64,000 bases of DNA from Agapetus fuscipes (Eukaryota; Arthropoda; Insecta; Trichoptera; Glossosomatidae). The translations under genes were made by a program, and so were the position numbers. The stretch is from positions 9,796,001 through 9,860,000 of the forward strand of contig OX637339.1 in assembly GCA_951799405.1 (NCBI GenBank), given 5' to 3'. This document shows, piece by piece, positions 1-11,400 of this stretch (its first letter is position 1; every line of letters begins with the position of its first letter). Under the pieces are notes generated by a model. It did no database searches, was not told where the DNA came from, and saw only the letters and a program-made list of their open reading frames with translations.

Positions 1-262
1 AATACTCATCAAACATTGGCCAAATTTTCAGAAAACATGTAAATTACCTTCGAGATGGATCGTGTGAAATTTGAACATTTTTTTTAAGTTTGGGGGATGT
101 AGTTATTTTTGCTTGGCTAAAAGGAAAGGTCGTTACATTTTTCTTTTGAATAGTTACATCAAAGATTTTCATAAACCGGATAACCTGAATGCACTTTTTC
201 ATTTTGGAATTTGGAATGTGTCAGCAAGTTACTTTTTAACATTTCTTGGTTCCAAATATTTT

Positions 263-438
263 TACTTTAAGTTACAAAGATATATTGACTTTTAAGACTC
301 ATATTTAATGCATGCCCAAAAGCAAGCACATGTAAGCACACACTTACACATGCTGCATGTGTACATAAACTTTGCAACTCCTGCCACTTTCGCTTAAACA
401 GGGGGGCATTGGCAAAAGTGAACCAAGTTTTACTACAT
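263..438 (-). repeat. Family A repeat, partial
   Basis: On the minus strand this reads as family A: the conserved stretches around the ATGGTTCACTTTTGCCAATG-like block, GGAGTTGCAAAG and the GCATGTGTAAG block are in order. It is divergent and lacks the 5' start. The rest of 1-590 holds no gene I can support. Confidence 0.7.
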
Positions 439-593
439 ACTTGATATTCCTACTCTATATTCAATTTGGCCATGTGCAAAATTTGGCTCAAATCATACGA
501 GGCAACAAATCAAAGCAAAAATAAACAAAGTAAAGAAAGTATGAAGTTTGTATCATCAGTAGATCATGAAAAAAGGATTGCATTTTTTCATGA

Positions 594-845
594 TCTAATC
601 TAATCTAAGGTACAAAGATATGTAACATTAGGGATTCACATTATATGCATTCTCACAAGCAAACGCATATAAGTTCGCGCTTGCACATGCTGTATGTGAA
701 CCTACAACAATAAAACCTAAACCTCAAATGAACAAACACCCTGCAACTCTTGCCGACCTTTCCTGAAACAGGGGTGATATTGGCAAAGTGAACCATTTTC
801 TACAACATGAGTGGTCAGTCGCATACCAACCTATAAGTTAAGGAA
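594..845 (-). repeat. Family A repeat, near full length
   Basis: It runs on the minus strand from CTTATAGGTTGGTATG at the right end to an AGATTAGATT-like tail at the left, so almost the whole family A unit is present. Nothing else is recognisable between 846 and 1190. Confidence 0.8.
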
Positions 846-1439
846 CATACACAATGATCTACCCTAAATTATCTTAATGATTTTACTTCTTCTAATATCA
901 ATCAATATGTAGCCTTCTTCAAAAGGCATCATCAGAAACTTCTAATGATGCCTTAATTCATTCAAAATATAAATAAAACGTTAATTAGCATACAAAAAAC
1001 ATAAAATTACTTGTGAAATGTGATTCCATTCACTTTTTAATTTTTTTCGGACCTATTTTTGCATCCTTTCACTCAGCATGACGAAGTAATGAGGGCAAAA
1101 CCAAGCATTAGAATTCCACGCGGATCGAGGTTCAGCGCTTCAGTCCAAAAAATAAGCGACATTATTTTGGTCTGGACTTCATCTCTATACCTTATAACTA
1201 GGGACTGGAAAATTTCGCGATCGCGATAAAACGAATTTATTCGCGAATTTTGATGTTTTTACGCGAATAACGCGAAATTTGAGGTTTTACGCAAATAACG
1301 CGAATTTTCGTACTTTTGGTAGAAATTGTGCGAAAAAGTTGTTATGTGTCGCTTCTGCAACGCAACTATTTTGTGGGAAAGAAAAGATTCCTGTGAAAAC
1401 CCTTTCCAAGGTGCAAAGCACAGAAAAAATGGTCGGTGT

Positions 1440-1720
1440 TATAGCCGAGGGGGCCAAGTGGGCTGATCTTTCAACGTTGAAACACGCTAGAACGCTAGAC
1501 GTGGGGTTCGATCCCCGCCTGGGTCATTTGACCATAAAATTTGACCCTGGTTCAACAAATGTAATTGGGTAATTATAAACTAATAATTAATTAAAATGAA
1601 CAATACTCATAATGAATTTGTCATACTCATAATGATATTAATACCTGTTTCTGGCCGGCCAGGCAGAGTAGGTTGGTGAATTGCATTCCTATTCACAAAT
1701 CTATTTTATTAAAAAAATAA
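1440..1720 (+). repeat. Family D tRNA-like repeat
   Basis: It holds a B-box-like GGGTTCGATCCCC with a tRNA-like stretch before it, then the D signature GACCCTGGTTCAACAAATG, and further on the block CCTGTTTCTGGCC followed by GAATTGCATTCC. Related copies are near 7140, 15545 and 47403. Confidence 0.6.
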
Positions 1721-1879
1721 ATGATAAGCAGAACTGTCCTGGACATCCAAACAGACTTGAATCGTGACATCAATGAAGGAAAATACATCAAGGAGTGAAG
1801 CTGCTGCTGGATTAGCCAAGAGCACAACTTGAGGCTTTCATAAAATCCAACATCCCTCGAAAAAATTAGATAACCCTCA

Positions 1880-2002
1880 TCTAGAGATGCGGCATGTGTA
1901 AGCGCGAAATTATGCATGTCTGCTTATGGGAATGCATTTCATATGAATCTCAAATGATACATATCTTTGCAGCTTAGATTTAGATTTAGATTAGATTAGA
2001 GA
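1880..2002 (+). repeat. Family A repeat, 3' half
   Basis: The block GCGGCATGTGTAAGCGCGAA through to TTTGCAGCTTAGATT and a short AGATT tail matches the 3' half of family A. The 5' half is missing. Confidence 0.75.
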
Positions 2003-2420
2003 GACTAAATTTAATATTTAAAAGGATATTGCAGGGTATTCGGAGTGTCATTCAAATATTAATACTTTTTCAATCAACGGTTTTTTGTAAGTTGTAACTC
2101 GTATTGATTCAGATGTTGTTTATTCATTATTTTTTAAGGTACATATTGTTGTTTATATAATAAATTGTAAATATTAGTAAAATTTATAGTTTTGCAATTA
2201 CATAAACCTTTATTTCGATCAAATCAACCCTAAAAATTACACCGAATCTCCCCGTTTATCATAAAAAATAACGCGAATTTCCTTGTTTTTGATCAAAAAT
2301 AACGCGAATTTCCCAAAAAAATAACGCGAATTTCGCAAAAAATAACACCACTTTTTTCCAGTCCCTACTTATAACTCTATGATTAGGAATCATAACATTA
2401 AAATGTAAGCAATGTTTTAC

Positions 2421-3254
2421 GCCCGCTTTCCACTGCGAGCGGAGCGGACTCCGTACGGACTCCGCTCGACTAGCAACAGTAAATTTCATAGAAGTGCTTC
2501 CACCGACAGCGAGTGAGCGGAGCGGACCGAGTGAGTACAAAGAGTTACAAAAGTGGTCGCAGAGTTGAGCGGATTTCCAGCGGACTCCGTACGGACTCCG
2601 CTCGACTAGCAACAGTAAATTTCATAGAAGCGCTTCCACCGACAGCGGAGTGAGCGGAGCGGACTGAGCGAGTAAAAATGAGTCCGCTGTGTCATGGTCT
2701 CGGCCGCTAGTTTTCAACGGACTCCGCTCCCCCGTGCCCCCCGCGCCAACCCGCGCAGTTGCATGACAGTTGGTTTTACAAGAAATGTGAAAGTACCCCG
2801 CGATAAAACACATCATACATGATTTACAAAAACACATCATACATTATTTCATAAATTTGAAAATATTAAAATGTATGTTTTATTTCAAACATCTACTTTT
2901 TATGTATTAAAGCAAAATAATACATTACTTTTTATTTTTCGAAACAAAAAAAAACTTTTTTATTAATAATTAAAACGTTTGATCTGGGCGTAGGCTGCAA
3001 CGAGCCGTCACACACTGTCATGTCGCCTAGTTGGCTCCGCTAAGCCCGCTGTAGATGGAAGGCAAACAATTCTTCCATCTGACTCATCTCATTTCCCGCC
3101 TAGCTCACTCCGTCGAGCTCGTTGGCTGTGGAAGGCAAATACCATTATTTTTTAAAACTCTTTCGCAATGGAAGGCCAAAACTATTTCACTACGCTCCGC
3201 TCAGCTATTTCCCGCTCCCGCTCAGCTATTTCCCGCTCGCAGTGGAAAGCGGGC
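2421..3254. mobile_element. MITE with 22-bp terminal inverted repeats
   Basis: The left end GCCCGCTTTCCACTGCGAGC is repeated exactly inverted at 3233-3254 (22 bp perfect). The left arm contains a tandem duplication of about 130 bp rich in GAGCGGA motifs (near 2440 and 2570). No ORF of a transposase is seen. I could not find a clean target duplication, so the superfamily is open; the terminus style resembles the Harbinger-like MITEs elsewhere in this window. Confidence 0.8.
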
Positions 3255-3322
3255 ATAATGGTGTTTATGTATAATAATAGCCAATTTTGAGTGAAGAGGC
3301 ACAAGTACAAGAATCCACTCAC

Positions 3323-5503
3323 CTTTAGATTACAAGCACGGTTCACAAAGAAGACATGCACAGGCTTAGCACTGAGTCTCTCTTGGACCTCGGCAAAGAA
3401 CCTCTCAAAGCTCCACATGTGCTGGGGATCTGCTTCCAGGAGGCCTGCGAGAAGTGGCGCAACAAGCCGGCGTAGACCACAACTCAACCGACACTGCTGC
3501 GGCAGCTCCCGTGCCCATTCAATATGACCATTCTCCGAGGATTGGACGCCGGAAATGACACCCGAGGCCTTTCTCGTCGTAATGTAATACATGGTCTCTT
3601 TATTCTTACGACCTCCGTATGGTCGAAAGGGTAAGGAACCCGTAGCGACGTGGTAAAGCGTAACTCCTATCGACCATAAGTCAACGGTAGCTCCGAAGGT
3701 CTTTCCTACGGGTCTACGCAAAACAGCGCGTTCGTACATGTCAGGATGCAGGTATTCTTCAGTTCCGTACAGAGACACAAATTGTTGGTCTTCTTGGAGT
3801 TCTCTTGCGGCCCCAAAGTCTGTGAGTTTATAAATGGGGGCGCCGTCTTCACGGACAAAACGCATGATGTTGCCAGGTTTGAGATCTCGGTGGACGAGGC
3901 TGTTATCTCGCAAGTGCTTCATGCCAGCTGCTAAATGACGTAGAACCAATAAGAATTCTTCTTCAGCTAGTCCGTATGCGTTCTCCGGATCATCTAGGAT
4001 GTTGAAAAGGCTTCCTCCTGTACATAGCTCCATGACAATAACCTGCAAAACAAAATCATAATAGAACATAATTACAAGTCTATATGATGATAATACTTAC
4101 TTGTAATTGAAAAGTTAGATGAACCTGTAACCCCTAGATAGCGCGCCCCCAAAATGGTGGATAGGGTAATGCTCGCCAGGCTAGGGTGGAGGGTAGGGAT
4201 GAAATAAAATAGTCGCCGCGGACCCACAGGTAGTCATCAAACTGTCTGGCAACTCGGTGACTTATTGCCAACTGTTTTTGTATCAATAACTCCATTAACT
4301 TTGTTGTCTCTAGTCACAACTAATTTCTCAAGCAAGATCCAGTTACTGTAAGGCTGAATGAACCTTTGTCATTGGTCTTTGATAAAGGTAAATGATTTTA
4401 TACCAAAGCAGGGAGCATTTTAAATTGGCATTTTTGTGCTCCGCTGGGAATCAAGCCCACTGTATTTTGGAACCTGTAGCCCCTAGGCCCTATACAGTGC
4501 GTCCCCAAGAAGGTGGATAGGGGAATGCTGGCTTGCTTGAAGAGAGGGATGAAATAAAATAGTCCTCGCAGACCAACAGCTAATCAAGAACTTGTCTGGC
4601 AAATGACAACTTATTGCCAACTCCCGCCAACTAAACATGGAAATGTTGAATTCACTGTGGGTTACAATGGGTGACGTCAACATAGCCGTGAGATATTTTG
4701 AAAGTTTAGAGTTCGCTGCATTCCTCTTCACAAATGCCAGACCTGTAGCACATGCAGAGGACTCCAAGATAATCACAAATAATGATAGTCATGATAGGAT
4801 GATTCATTTGGTGAGCACTGTTTTTGTGTGAATCGCACCTCAAGAGCACTCTGCAAGCTTGGTGCTCGCTATAGAAAGCACCAATTCTCAAACAAGACCC
4901 AACAGCTGTAAGGCTGGATGGACCTTTAGTGAACGGGCTTTGGTAGAGGTACCTATATGAATAGCGAAGAGCATATTGAAAATATGAATTGTATATTTTT
5001 TGTGCTCCGCCGGGATTCAAGCCCACAACCTTCCATTTACGAGTCAAAAGTGTTGCCACTGGACTACGGACCGGTAACATGTCTTGGATGGTATCCCCTT
5101 CAGTGTTGGACCACTCGGACGTCCTAGGACATGGTGGGCAGACAATGTTGACGCTGACGCCAAAGTTCTGGGAGTAAGGAGGCCATGGAAGGAAGCAGCA
5201 CAAGACAGAGAGTCAAAAAAGTAAAGTGAGTAAAAAAATAAGCCCGACCTTTCCCCTGCTCTCCTGCTCCTCCTCTATGGCCAGCAGCTTGACGATGTTG
5301 TCGTGCTTGACCTTTCTCAGCACCTCGAACTCGCGCACCTGCACCTCCTGCGGCCGCATGTGCGACAACTGGTTGAACGTCTTCACCGCCACCGGCTCGC
5401 CATTGTTCTTGTTGACTCCTTGGAAGACGGCGCCAGTCGCGCCCTTGCCCAGCACGCTCGTCGTGCACCACACGTAGTTGGCGGAGCCGCGCAAAAACGA
5501 CAT
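3323..5503 (-). CDS. TBK1/IKK-epsilon-like serine/threonine kinase (5' two exons)
   Basis: Two exons join in phase 0: 5503-5249 and 4042-3323, each with GT-AG ends, giving 325 residues. The glycine loop GKGATGAVF is near residue 19, the catalytic lysine (VAVK) at 41, HRDLKPGN from 136, DFG at 160-162, and the activation loop [15 protein letters not shown] carries the serine (about 175) that matches Ser172 of human TBK1. The last residues, PVHVFF, look like the start of the ubiquitin-like domain. Known family members phosphorylate IRF-type and autophagy targets; the Drosophila member (IKK-epsilon) acts in cytoskeletal shaping and caspase control. The remaining ubiquitin-like and coiled-coil exons should lie at lower coordinates; I see none in 1-3322. 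I chose the start MSFLRG, but an in-frame ATG 15 bases upstream is possible. The single intron (4043-5248) holds SINEs and a LINE tail. Confidence 0.9.
4131..4630 (+). repeat. Pair of about 155-bp direct repeats
   Basis: The stretch from 4131 to 4288 (starting CCTGTAACCCCTAGATAGCG) recurs diverged at 4471-4630, including the blocks GGATGAAATAAAATAGTC and CTTATTGCCAACT. A truncated family C SINE lies between them, so this looks like a segmental duplication inside the kinase intron. Confidence 0.7.
4322..4470 (-). repeat. Family C SINE, truncated
   Basis: It matches the body of family C in reverse (AAGATCCAGTTACTGTAAGG through GTGCTCCGCTGGGAATCAAG), but it is missing most of the tRNA-like head, which would lie to the right. 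Confidence 0.7.
4796..5075 (-). repeat. Family C SINE, near full length
   Basis: On the minus strand it starts with the tRNA-like head at 5075 (GGTCCGTAGTCCAGTGG-like A box, then GGGCTTGAATCCCGG-like B box) and ends near 4796 with the GAGTGCTC/AAATCATCCT tail shared by the family. Confidence 0.85.
5084..5222 (+). pseudogene. LINE reverse-transcriptase C-terminal relic
   Basis: One forward frame reads [16 protein letters not shown] and then [10 protein letters not shown], the pattern found at the C terminus of many non-LTR retrotransposon polymerases (GRPxTRW...AQDRxxWR). Similar tails occur at 16520-16750 and, reversed, at 45065-45275. It overlaps the donor side of the kinase intron but does not enter the exon. 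Confidence 0.65.
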
Positions 5504-5518
5504 TCTCGTCGAACGCAA

Positions 5519-5963
5519 TCAAAACTAGTCAAATATTATCTGTGAGCTGTCCCTGCAAGAGGGTGGCATCACAGAGTAGGTGGCATGTTTTTATTATTGA
5601 ATTTTGACACATTGAAGAAAGCTGAATCTTCTTCGTTATTGTGTTAGCAATTTCGTATCAAAATTTATAGCGCCAGTAAAACAAGAGAATTTGTTTTTTG
5701 TAGACAGAACGAGCGTGATAATGGAGTAGGAACGTTTTTTTTGCACGGATGTTCGAAATTTTGTATTTTCTCCATGGGCATACGTCACAAAACATGTAAC
5801 TAGGGTGATGAGTGAAAAATAATAGATTATAAGTCAGCCTTTTTCCTGGCAGTCTCGCCCTGTGATCACAACTTGTTTCGTTTTATTTGTATCCCACTTT
5901 ATAACGTGCTTACACGCATCACATGTTCACGCTTACACAATATGCAGCATGAGTTATAATCTC
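5519..5963. other. Upstream region of the kinase gene; no further gene seen
   Basis: This should hold the 5' UTR and promoter of the kinase. I see no coding signal on either strand and no clear core promoter motif. Confidence 0.5.
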
Positions 5964-6193
5964 AGTTGCAAAGATATATTACATTTGAGCTTCAAATTAC
6001 ATGCATTCTAACAAGCAAACATACATAAGTTTGCGATTACACACGCCAAATGTGGGCTTACAAGATAAAAACCCAATATCAAATGAACATAACTCTTGCC
6101 GCCCTTTCCTGTAACAAAGGTGACGCTGGCAAAGAGAACCATTATTTACAGTTAGGGTGGTCAGCCTCATACCAACCAATAAGTCAATGAGCA
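5964..6193 (-). repeat. Family A repeat
   Basis: On the minus strand it runs from CTTATTGGTTGGTATGAGGC through the AAGGGCGGCAAGAG block to the region of the A tail. It is diverged but nearly full length. The following 6200-6410 is plain AT-rich sequence. Confidence 0.8.
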
Positions 6194-6412
6194 CTTACAA
6201 AATAAAAACCCATACCTACCTTAAATGCTAAAGGTTCTTATCTCAGGATCCATGAACCAATACAAATGATTTTCATTAATCATAGATGGAAATATTTGAA
6301 AATAAGTAGAAGAGGAATTTGAGGCAGTCTTTAAGCCTCCCATCTAAATACAATTATTTTTACAATGATAGTGAAAGGCCTATGTCAAGTAAGTAGGAAT
6401 AAATGGTAGTCC

Positions 6413-6722
6413 GGTCGATGGCTCAGTTGGTAGAGTGCTTGCATGTCATGCTGAGAGCTCGGGTTCGAATCCCACTGAGGGTGTCAGAAATGATTTCCAG
6501 TTTTGGTGTTTATTTCAAACTTGAAATCAAAATACCGGCAAGGTTTGCTCAGATTTCACAAGAGAAGAAATGAGTACCAGCCCTCTCGGGAGTTGGGAAA
6601 CCCCCCCTTCAGTGGTTGGGGTAAGGCCGGCCCCCTTACCTGTAAAAATAAATAGGTTCCACTCGCCACTGCGACGCCTTCGGAGAACGCGGCAAGAAGT
6701 TACACTATTTGCATAGCTTAGC
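6413..6722 (+). repeat. Family B tRNA-derived SINE, full length
   Basis: The head GGTCGATGGCTCAGTTGGTA is a good tRNA A box and GGGTTCGAATCCCA a good B box, about 40 bases apart. The non-tRNA body continues with TTTCAAAC, CACTTCAACTGAAG-like and GGCCGGCCCCCTTACCTG and ends near ACACTATTTGCATAGCTTAG. Confidence 0.85.
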
Positions 6723-6984
6723 CACATTTTATTTTTTTAAGTCACGGTGAAGGCACATTTTGTTTTCACCATACGAAGTAAAGATAGGGGCTGGTTTATT
6801 TAAATTATAAAATTCTCCACGTGTGATGAGCAAGATGACACAGACAGTCCATCACAGTCACAGGGGATGAGGATTACAACAAAAGGACTCACCAATAATC
6901 CACTAAGGTTATTCCAGTAAGGCATGAGTCTCCGCTTTCTGCATGGTTTCATCTACTAACGCTTGCGCACTTTGGATTACAGGG

Positions 6985-7045
6985 ACTGATATTTAAGACT
7001 TGTTTCTCGGCTGGCAAACGTCATACCTTGCTCAATTTTCTTCTA
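6985..7045 (-). repeat. Family E fragment
   Basis: The reversed stretch GGTATGACGTTTGCCAGCCGAG matches the end of family E (usually TGTGACGTTTGCTCGCTGAG). The remaining sequence from 6730 to 7140 holds nothing I recognise. Confidence 0.45.
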
Positions 7046-7139
7046 CGTTCAATAAATATTGCATGTAGCACTAACTTGATTTAACACAGTAACTTTAACT
7101 AGCGTGTTTGAAATAAAAACACTGGTTTAAGTCCTGTTG

Positions 7140-7610
7140 GGCCCCTTTACAATATCATTGACCCAGGTTAATCAGATGTCATCGGGCAATTATTATTTAA
7201 TCAATTATTGTAACTGAAACCTGCCGCTCTTCCACTAGGGTTAGCCGATACCTCCACAGATGCATTTCCATTGTTATGTGTTATAATTTATTAAAATAAA
7301 AATGATGACTTTTTAATTGAAAATGTTAATACCTGTTTCTGGCCAGGTAAAAAAAAACAAGTAACTTCAAATAAAGATATCTATAGGTATGTATTTTTTT
7401 ATTTAAAAAATAGATTTGTGGAAAGGAATGCAATCCACCAATCTATCTTACCTGGCCAGTTGTCTTCATGCGAAAGCAGAAGCTTGTGTGCATGCAACGG
7501 CATCTATTTAACCAGGGTCGAAGTTACGGTCAAGTGGGCTAGACGCAAGATTCGAACCAACGTTATCCGGTTCCAAATACCGCGCCTCTACCCCTCGGCC
7601 ATAACGCCGA
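7140..7610. repeat. Two family D repeats, head to head
   Basis: Forward family D blocks (CCAGGTTAATCAGATGTCAT, then ATACCTGTTTCTGGCCAGG at 7327-7352) are followed by the same blocks inverted (GGAATGCAATCCACC at 7421, TTAACCAGGGTCGAAGTT near 7507, then a tRNA-like stretch). The pair forms an imperfect inverted repeat. Confidence 0.55.
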
Positions 7611-7634
7611 CAATATTTAAGATTAACAATAGAT

Positions 7635-7813
7635 ACATTTTAAAGAATGAAAAAAACGGATTTTACTGACCGTCCGAATTCGTTCGTGGTTCCTCCTTAT
7701 AAAGGACACACGTCTCCTGAGGACGTCGGATATGACTCCGACGAAACGTAGAGAAAATCGTTCTTCTCTTTTGCACAGTCAATAAAATCCGTTTTTTTCA
7801 TTCTTTAAAATGT
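7635..7813. mobile_element. Small MITE with about 35-bp inverted ends
   Basis: ACATTTTAAAGAATGAAAAA and the following CGGATTTTACTGAC recur inverted at 7778-7813 with one or two differences. The element is about 180 bp with no coding capacity. The target duplication is unclear. Confidence 0.75.
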
Positions 7814-8287
7814 CCAATGACCGTAATCCTAATTTAAAATCTTTAATAGATACATTATTATAAACATTAAATATTATATATTATGTATTGTGCTTGGCAT
7901 GTCTATTTCTTGCAGCCTTTTTTGTAAAATAACAAATATTCTTATAACCAATTTGTATATTGCCCAAAACTACAACATGTCATCCAACTGATAAAAGATA
8001 AGTAAGTAATCCACGTATCAACCATTGCGTAAATTCCTTTTTAATACATTTATTCATATTTACTAAGTTTCTGCAATGTTTTGTACTGAGAGCTACTGGA
8101 CGTAAAATGGGTAAATTTAAGAAACAATGATGTTTTTCACTTCATTTGAAGTCCGTACAGAGCATGACAGTCAAAAATATGAACACAAAACGCTGTTTTA
8201 TTACACTAATTTTAATTTGTTAAATTGAGAAATTAATATACTGAGTACGGCATTTTAAAAATAAGTGGATTAAAACAGTGTTTTTTG

Positions 8288-8293
8288 TTTATT
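8288..8293 (-). promoter_or_regulatory. Candidate polyadenylation signal of the ZAD zinc-finger gene
   Basis: AATAAA on the minus strand, about 110 bases after the stop codon at 8401-8403. Other AT-rich candidates exist, so this is only a likely site. Confidence 0.4.
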
Positions 8294-8400
8294 TTTAAAA
8301 TTAGAATGGAGTTCTGCAAAGTTTCCGCTGAAGCAATTCATAAACTCCCATGTTCTGCTGGAGACTAATGTTAAGTCTAACATTCCGCTTCTCTGTTGCT

Positions 8401-11400
8401 TTATCTCTTCTTGAACATGTCAATGTGATGAACTTTGAGTCTGTGTGTCTTCATGGACACATTATGTGAGAAGGCCAGCTCACAATCTGGACACTTGAAG
8501 GGCAGTTCACCTGGAACATATTTAGAATTTATAAGAAATCCTGTACGCGAGACTCCCTATATTTCAGAGACTCTAGGGGTCTGACACTTGTTGTAGTGCC
8601 GCAGAGGTGTCGTTCGTCGCTACAATGCGCCAATACTCAAGCTAGACCCAGTTGCTGTAAGACTGGATGGACCTTTTATGACCGCTCTTTGGTAAAGGTT
8701 TTATGAATTTTTCAACCCAGCGCAGAGCATATTTGAAAATATAAATGGCATTTTTTTTTTCCTCCGAGGGGATTCGACCCACAACCTTTCATTTACGAGT
8801 CCGAAGTGTTGCCACTGGACTAAGGACCGGTCAAATAGAATATAATGATCGGTCTGTAGTGTAGTGGTTTCCTCATAATGGAAGGTTTAAGGTAAAGTAA
8901 ACCTATTTTTGAACCGCCAAACCCTAACATATATAATGTATTTGTTTTATTTTTATCTTCTATTTTTGTCTATTGATATATTTTTAATTGTTTGGTATTT
9001 GACCAATTCATTATTTATTTTTTCTTTCTCTCTTTGTGTTATGCTTACGTACTATGTAAGAGCCCCTCTGGGCGTTAAATATTTAAAATAAAATTAAAAT
9101 AATCTACCTAGGTGTATGACAGCACAATTTTACTGTCTATAGAATTTGCGCCCAGTATTCATAGACGACGTAAAGATAAAACTATGTCGGCTCTATGGCC
9201 AAGTGAGGCAAGACGGTAATCTAAGCTAGCCCTTTTCTTGACAATGGGTCCATGTGGACACGCACTTTTTAAATATTTTTTTCAATGAAGTCTTTACTTC
9301 AATCGTCCTGAAACGCGGCAATGTGTTCGTTTGGGACCAAACAAATCACGACATGAGCACCCCAAGCGGTAAAAATCACAAATTTGGTTGTTTTTTTCAA
9401 GATGGCCGGCCGAGGTGGAAGTACCCGACGGGCTCAGGTAATTATCCGTCATTATGTTTGGGATCATCCATTGCACAGTTATTATTTGTTTAGAAATGTG
9501 ATTATGAATGTCATAATTTATAAAGCGCGTGGTTGTTATGAAGAAAATATTGTTTAGAATGTTACCATGGCGACACGAAGTTGAGTGTGTCCATTTGTGC
9601 ACATCGCTTGGTCTCTTATGGCTTAGCTACAGTTTTGTTTGTGCACATATGGACCCGATGCCAAGTAACTCTATTATTTTTTTTTTTAAATTATGGTCTT
9701 TTTTTTATTTTAAAAAAAGCTGGTGTTTACATCTAGAACAATGAAAATAATGAATATGGTTCAACATTTGTCCCTGACCCCGAAGATTCAGGTGAAGAAG
9801 AAGAAAATCACGGATCGGACGAAGAAGAAGCATGCGAATCAGACGATGAACAACTCTACGCATCATTTGAATCTTCTGTACCATCTCATACCCCGTCTGT
9901 AGCTGAAATGATGAATGTTATAGAAATGCACGGAAATATAAATTATGAAGACGATTGCCCCGTAGGACAAGTTGCCGAGTAAGTTTTTTTTGCGGAATAT
10001 CTCTTTTCCGTGTGTTTATTTAGTAGGTACTGTGAACTACATAAATTATTGTTCTCTTCCAGCAATCAATCAGAAGATCAGCTGGCAGAACAGTCTACTG
10101 CTTTTGAATTAGTGCCTGAACTCTGGCCTAACTTATCATCGACTTCACGTGAAGATATTCAACTCCCTGCTTCAACTCCTGCCACCAATTTTGAATACTG
10201 GACGCTTGGCTGTGTCCAAATGGGCACATTGAATTTTGTGCCTAGTCAACTAGGCATTTGGTAATGTGCATATGGGGACAATTCATAACTCAAAAAAGGA
10301 AGAAGATTTTTTTTCTCTTACGCAATTCTCAACTAGAGGCCAAAAACGGCTCAAAAACAAAAAATCATAGAAATCGGTCAAGAAATAAAGTTTTGCCAAG
10401 TTAAGGGTGCGCTCTCATGTTGCACCGCGCCGATAGCTGTCAAATTTGCGACCCGTTTCCCCCCAACCCCTTTTGCCTCAGACCGTATGGATTTAGCCCC
10501 ACAAAATATGCTCGACTTGCTATTGCCGTTTGTAGATTTTTTTTACATACGACTTTTGTGAAACTCCCATCACGCAAAAAAAAAAAAAACACAACTAAGC
10601 TACACATATAGTGTAACTTCTTGCCTGTGTTATCCCTGAAGGAGTCGCATGTGGCCATTCGGGACCTATTTATTTTTACAGGTAAGGGGGTCGGCCTTAC
10701 AACAACCACTTTCAGTTGAAGTGGGGGTTTTCCAACTCCCGGGGGGGCTGGTTCTCATTTCTTGTGAAGGCTGAGTAGGTAAACCTTGAGATCGAACACT
10801 TGCTCTCGGCATGGAATGAAAGAATTCTACCATAATATATGAGCTATCGACCTTTTTACGAGCTTGATTTTTGTCGCTACAAAACGCCAATTCTCAAGCT
10901 AGACCCAGTTGCTGTAAGGCTGAATGGACGTGACCGGTCATTGGTAAAGGTTTTTGAATTTCTCAACCGAGCGAAGAGCAAATTTAAAAATATAAATGGT
11001 ATATTTTTTGTGCTCCGCCGGGAATCGAACCCAAAACCTTCCCATTCAGAGTCTAAAGTGTTACCACTGAACTACGGACCGGCCACGATAGCCATTATTT
11101 TGTGTGACCCTTTACTTTACTTAGAAGAAATCAAGAAATCAAACTAATCTCTTTTTCACATTACTTAAAAACCTAATTGTTATACATATATGTAAATGAC
11201 GTGTTTTTGTAAACTGAAAAAGGAATATTGTAATTCAAAACTCATTAACGAAATACAGTAGTTCTTGATTTAAAACTGCTTGAAAATACAATTGAGGATC
11301 AAATACAATGTCTGTCACAGTATGAGGCTGACCACCCGTGCTGTAAAAATGGTTCACTTTGCCAATGTCACCCTTGTTTCAGGGAAGGACGGCAAGAGTT

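Larger units (their letters stand above)
1199..2367. mobile_element. Non-autonomous hAT element
   Basis: The ends are TAGGGACTGGAAAA and its inverted complement, flanked on both sides by the 8-bp direct repeat CTTATAAC (1191-1198 and 2368-2375). An 8-bp duplication and this terminus type are hAT hallmarks. The subterminal zones are rich in AACGCGAA motifs on both sides, as expected for transposase binding sites. No transposase is encoded. A family D repeat and a family A tail lie inside, so the element has captured or received later insertions. Confidence 0.9.

Noticed and set aside
2259..2840. Minus-strand ORFs of 117 and 72 codons
   Set aside because: They run across the borders of a hAT element and a MITE and have no splice or protein-like signals.
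6413..6485. tRNA gene
   Set aside because: A and B boxes are present, but the sequence continues into the family B body found in many copies, so it is a SINE head. The same holds for family C and D heads.
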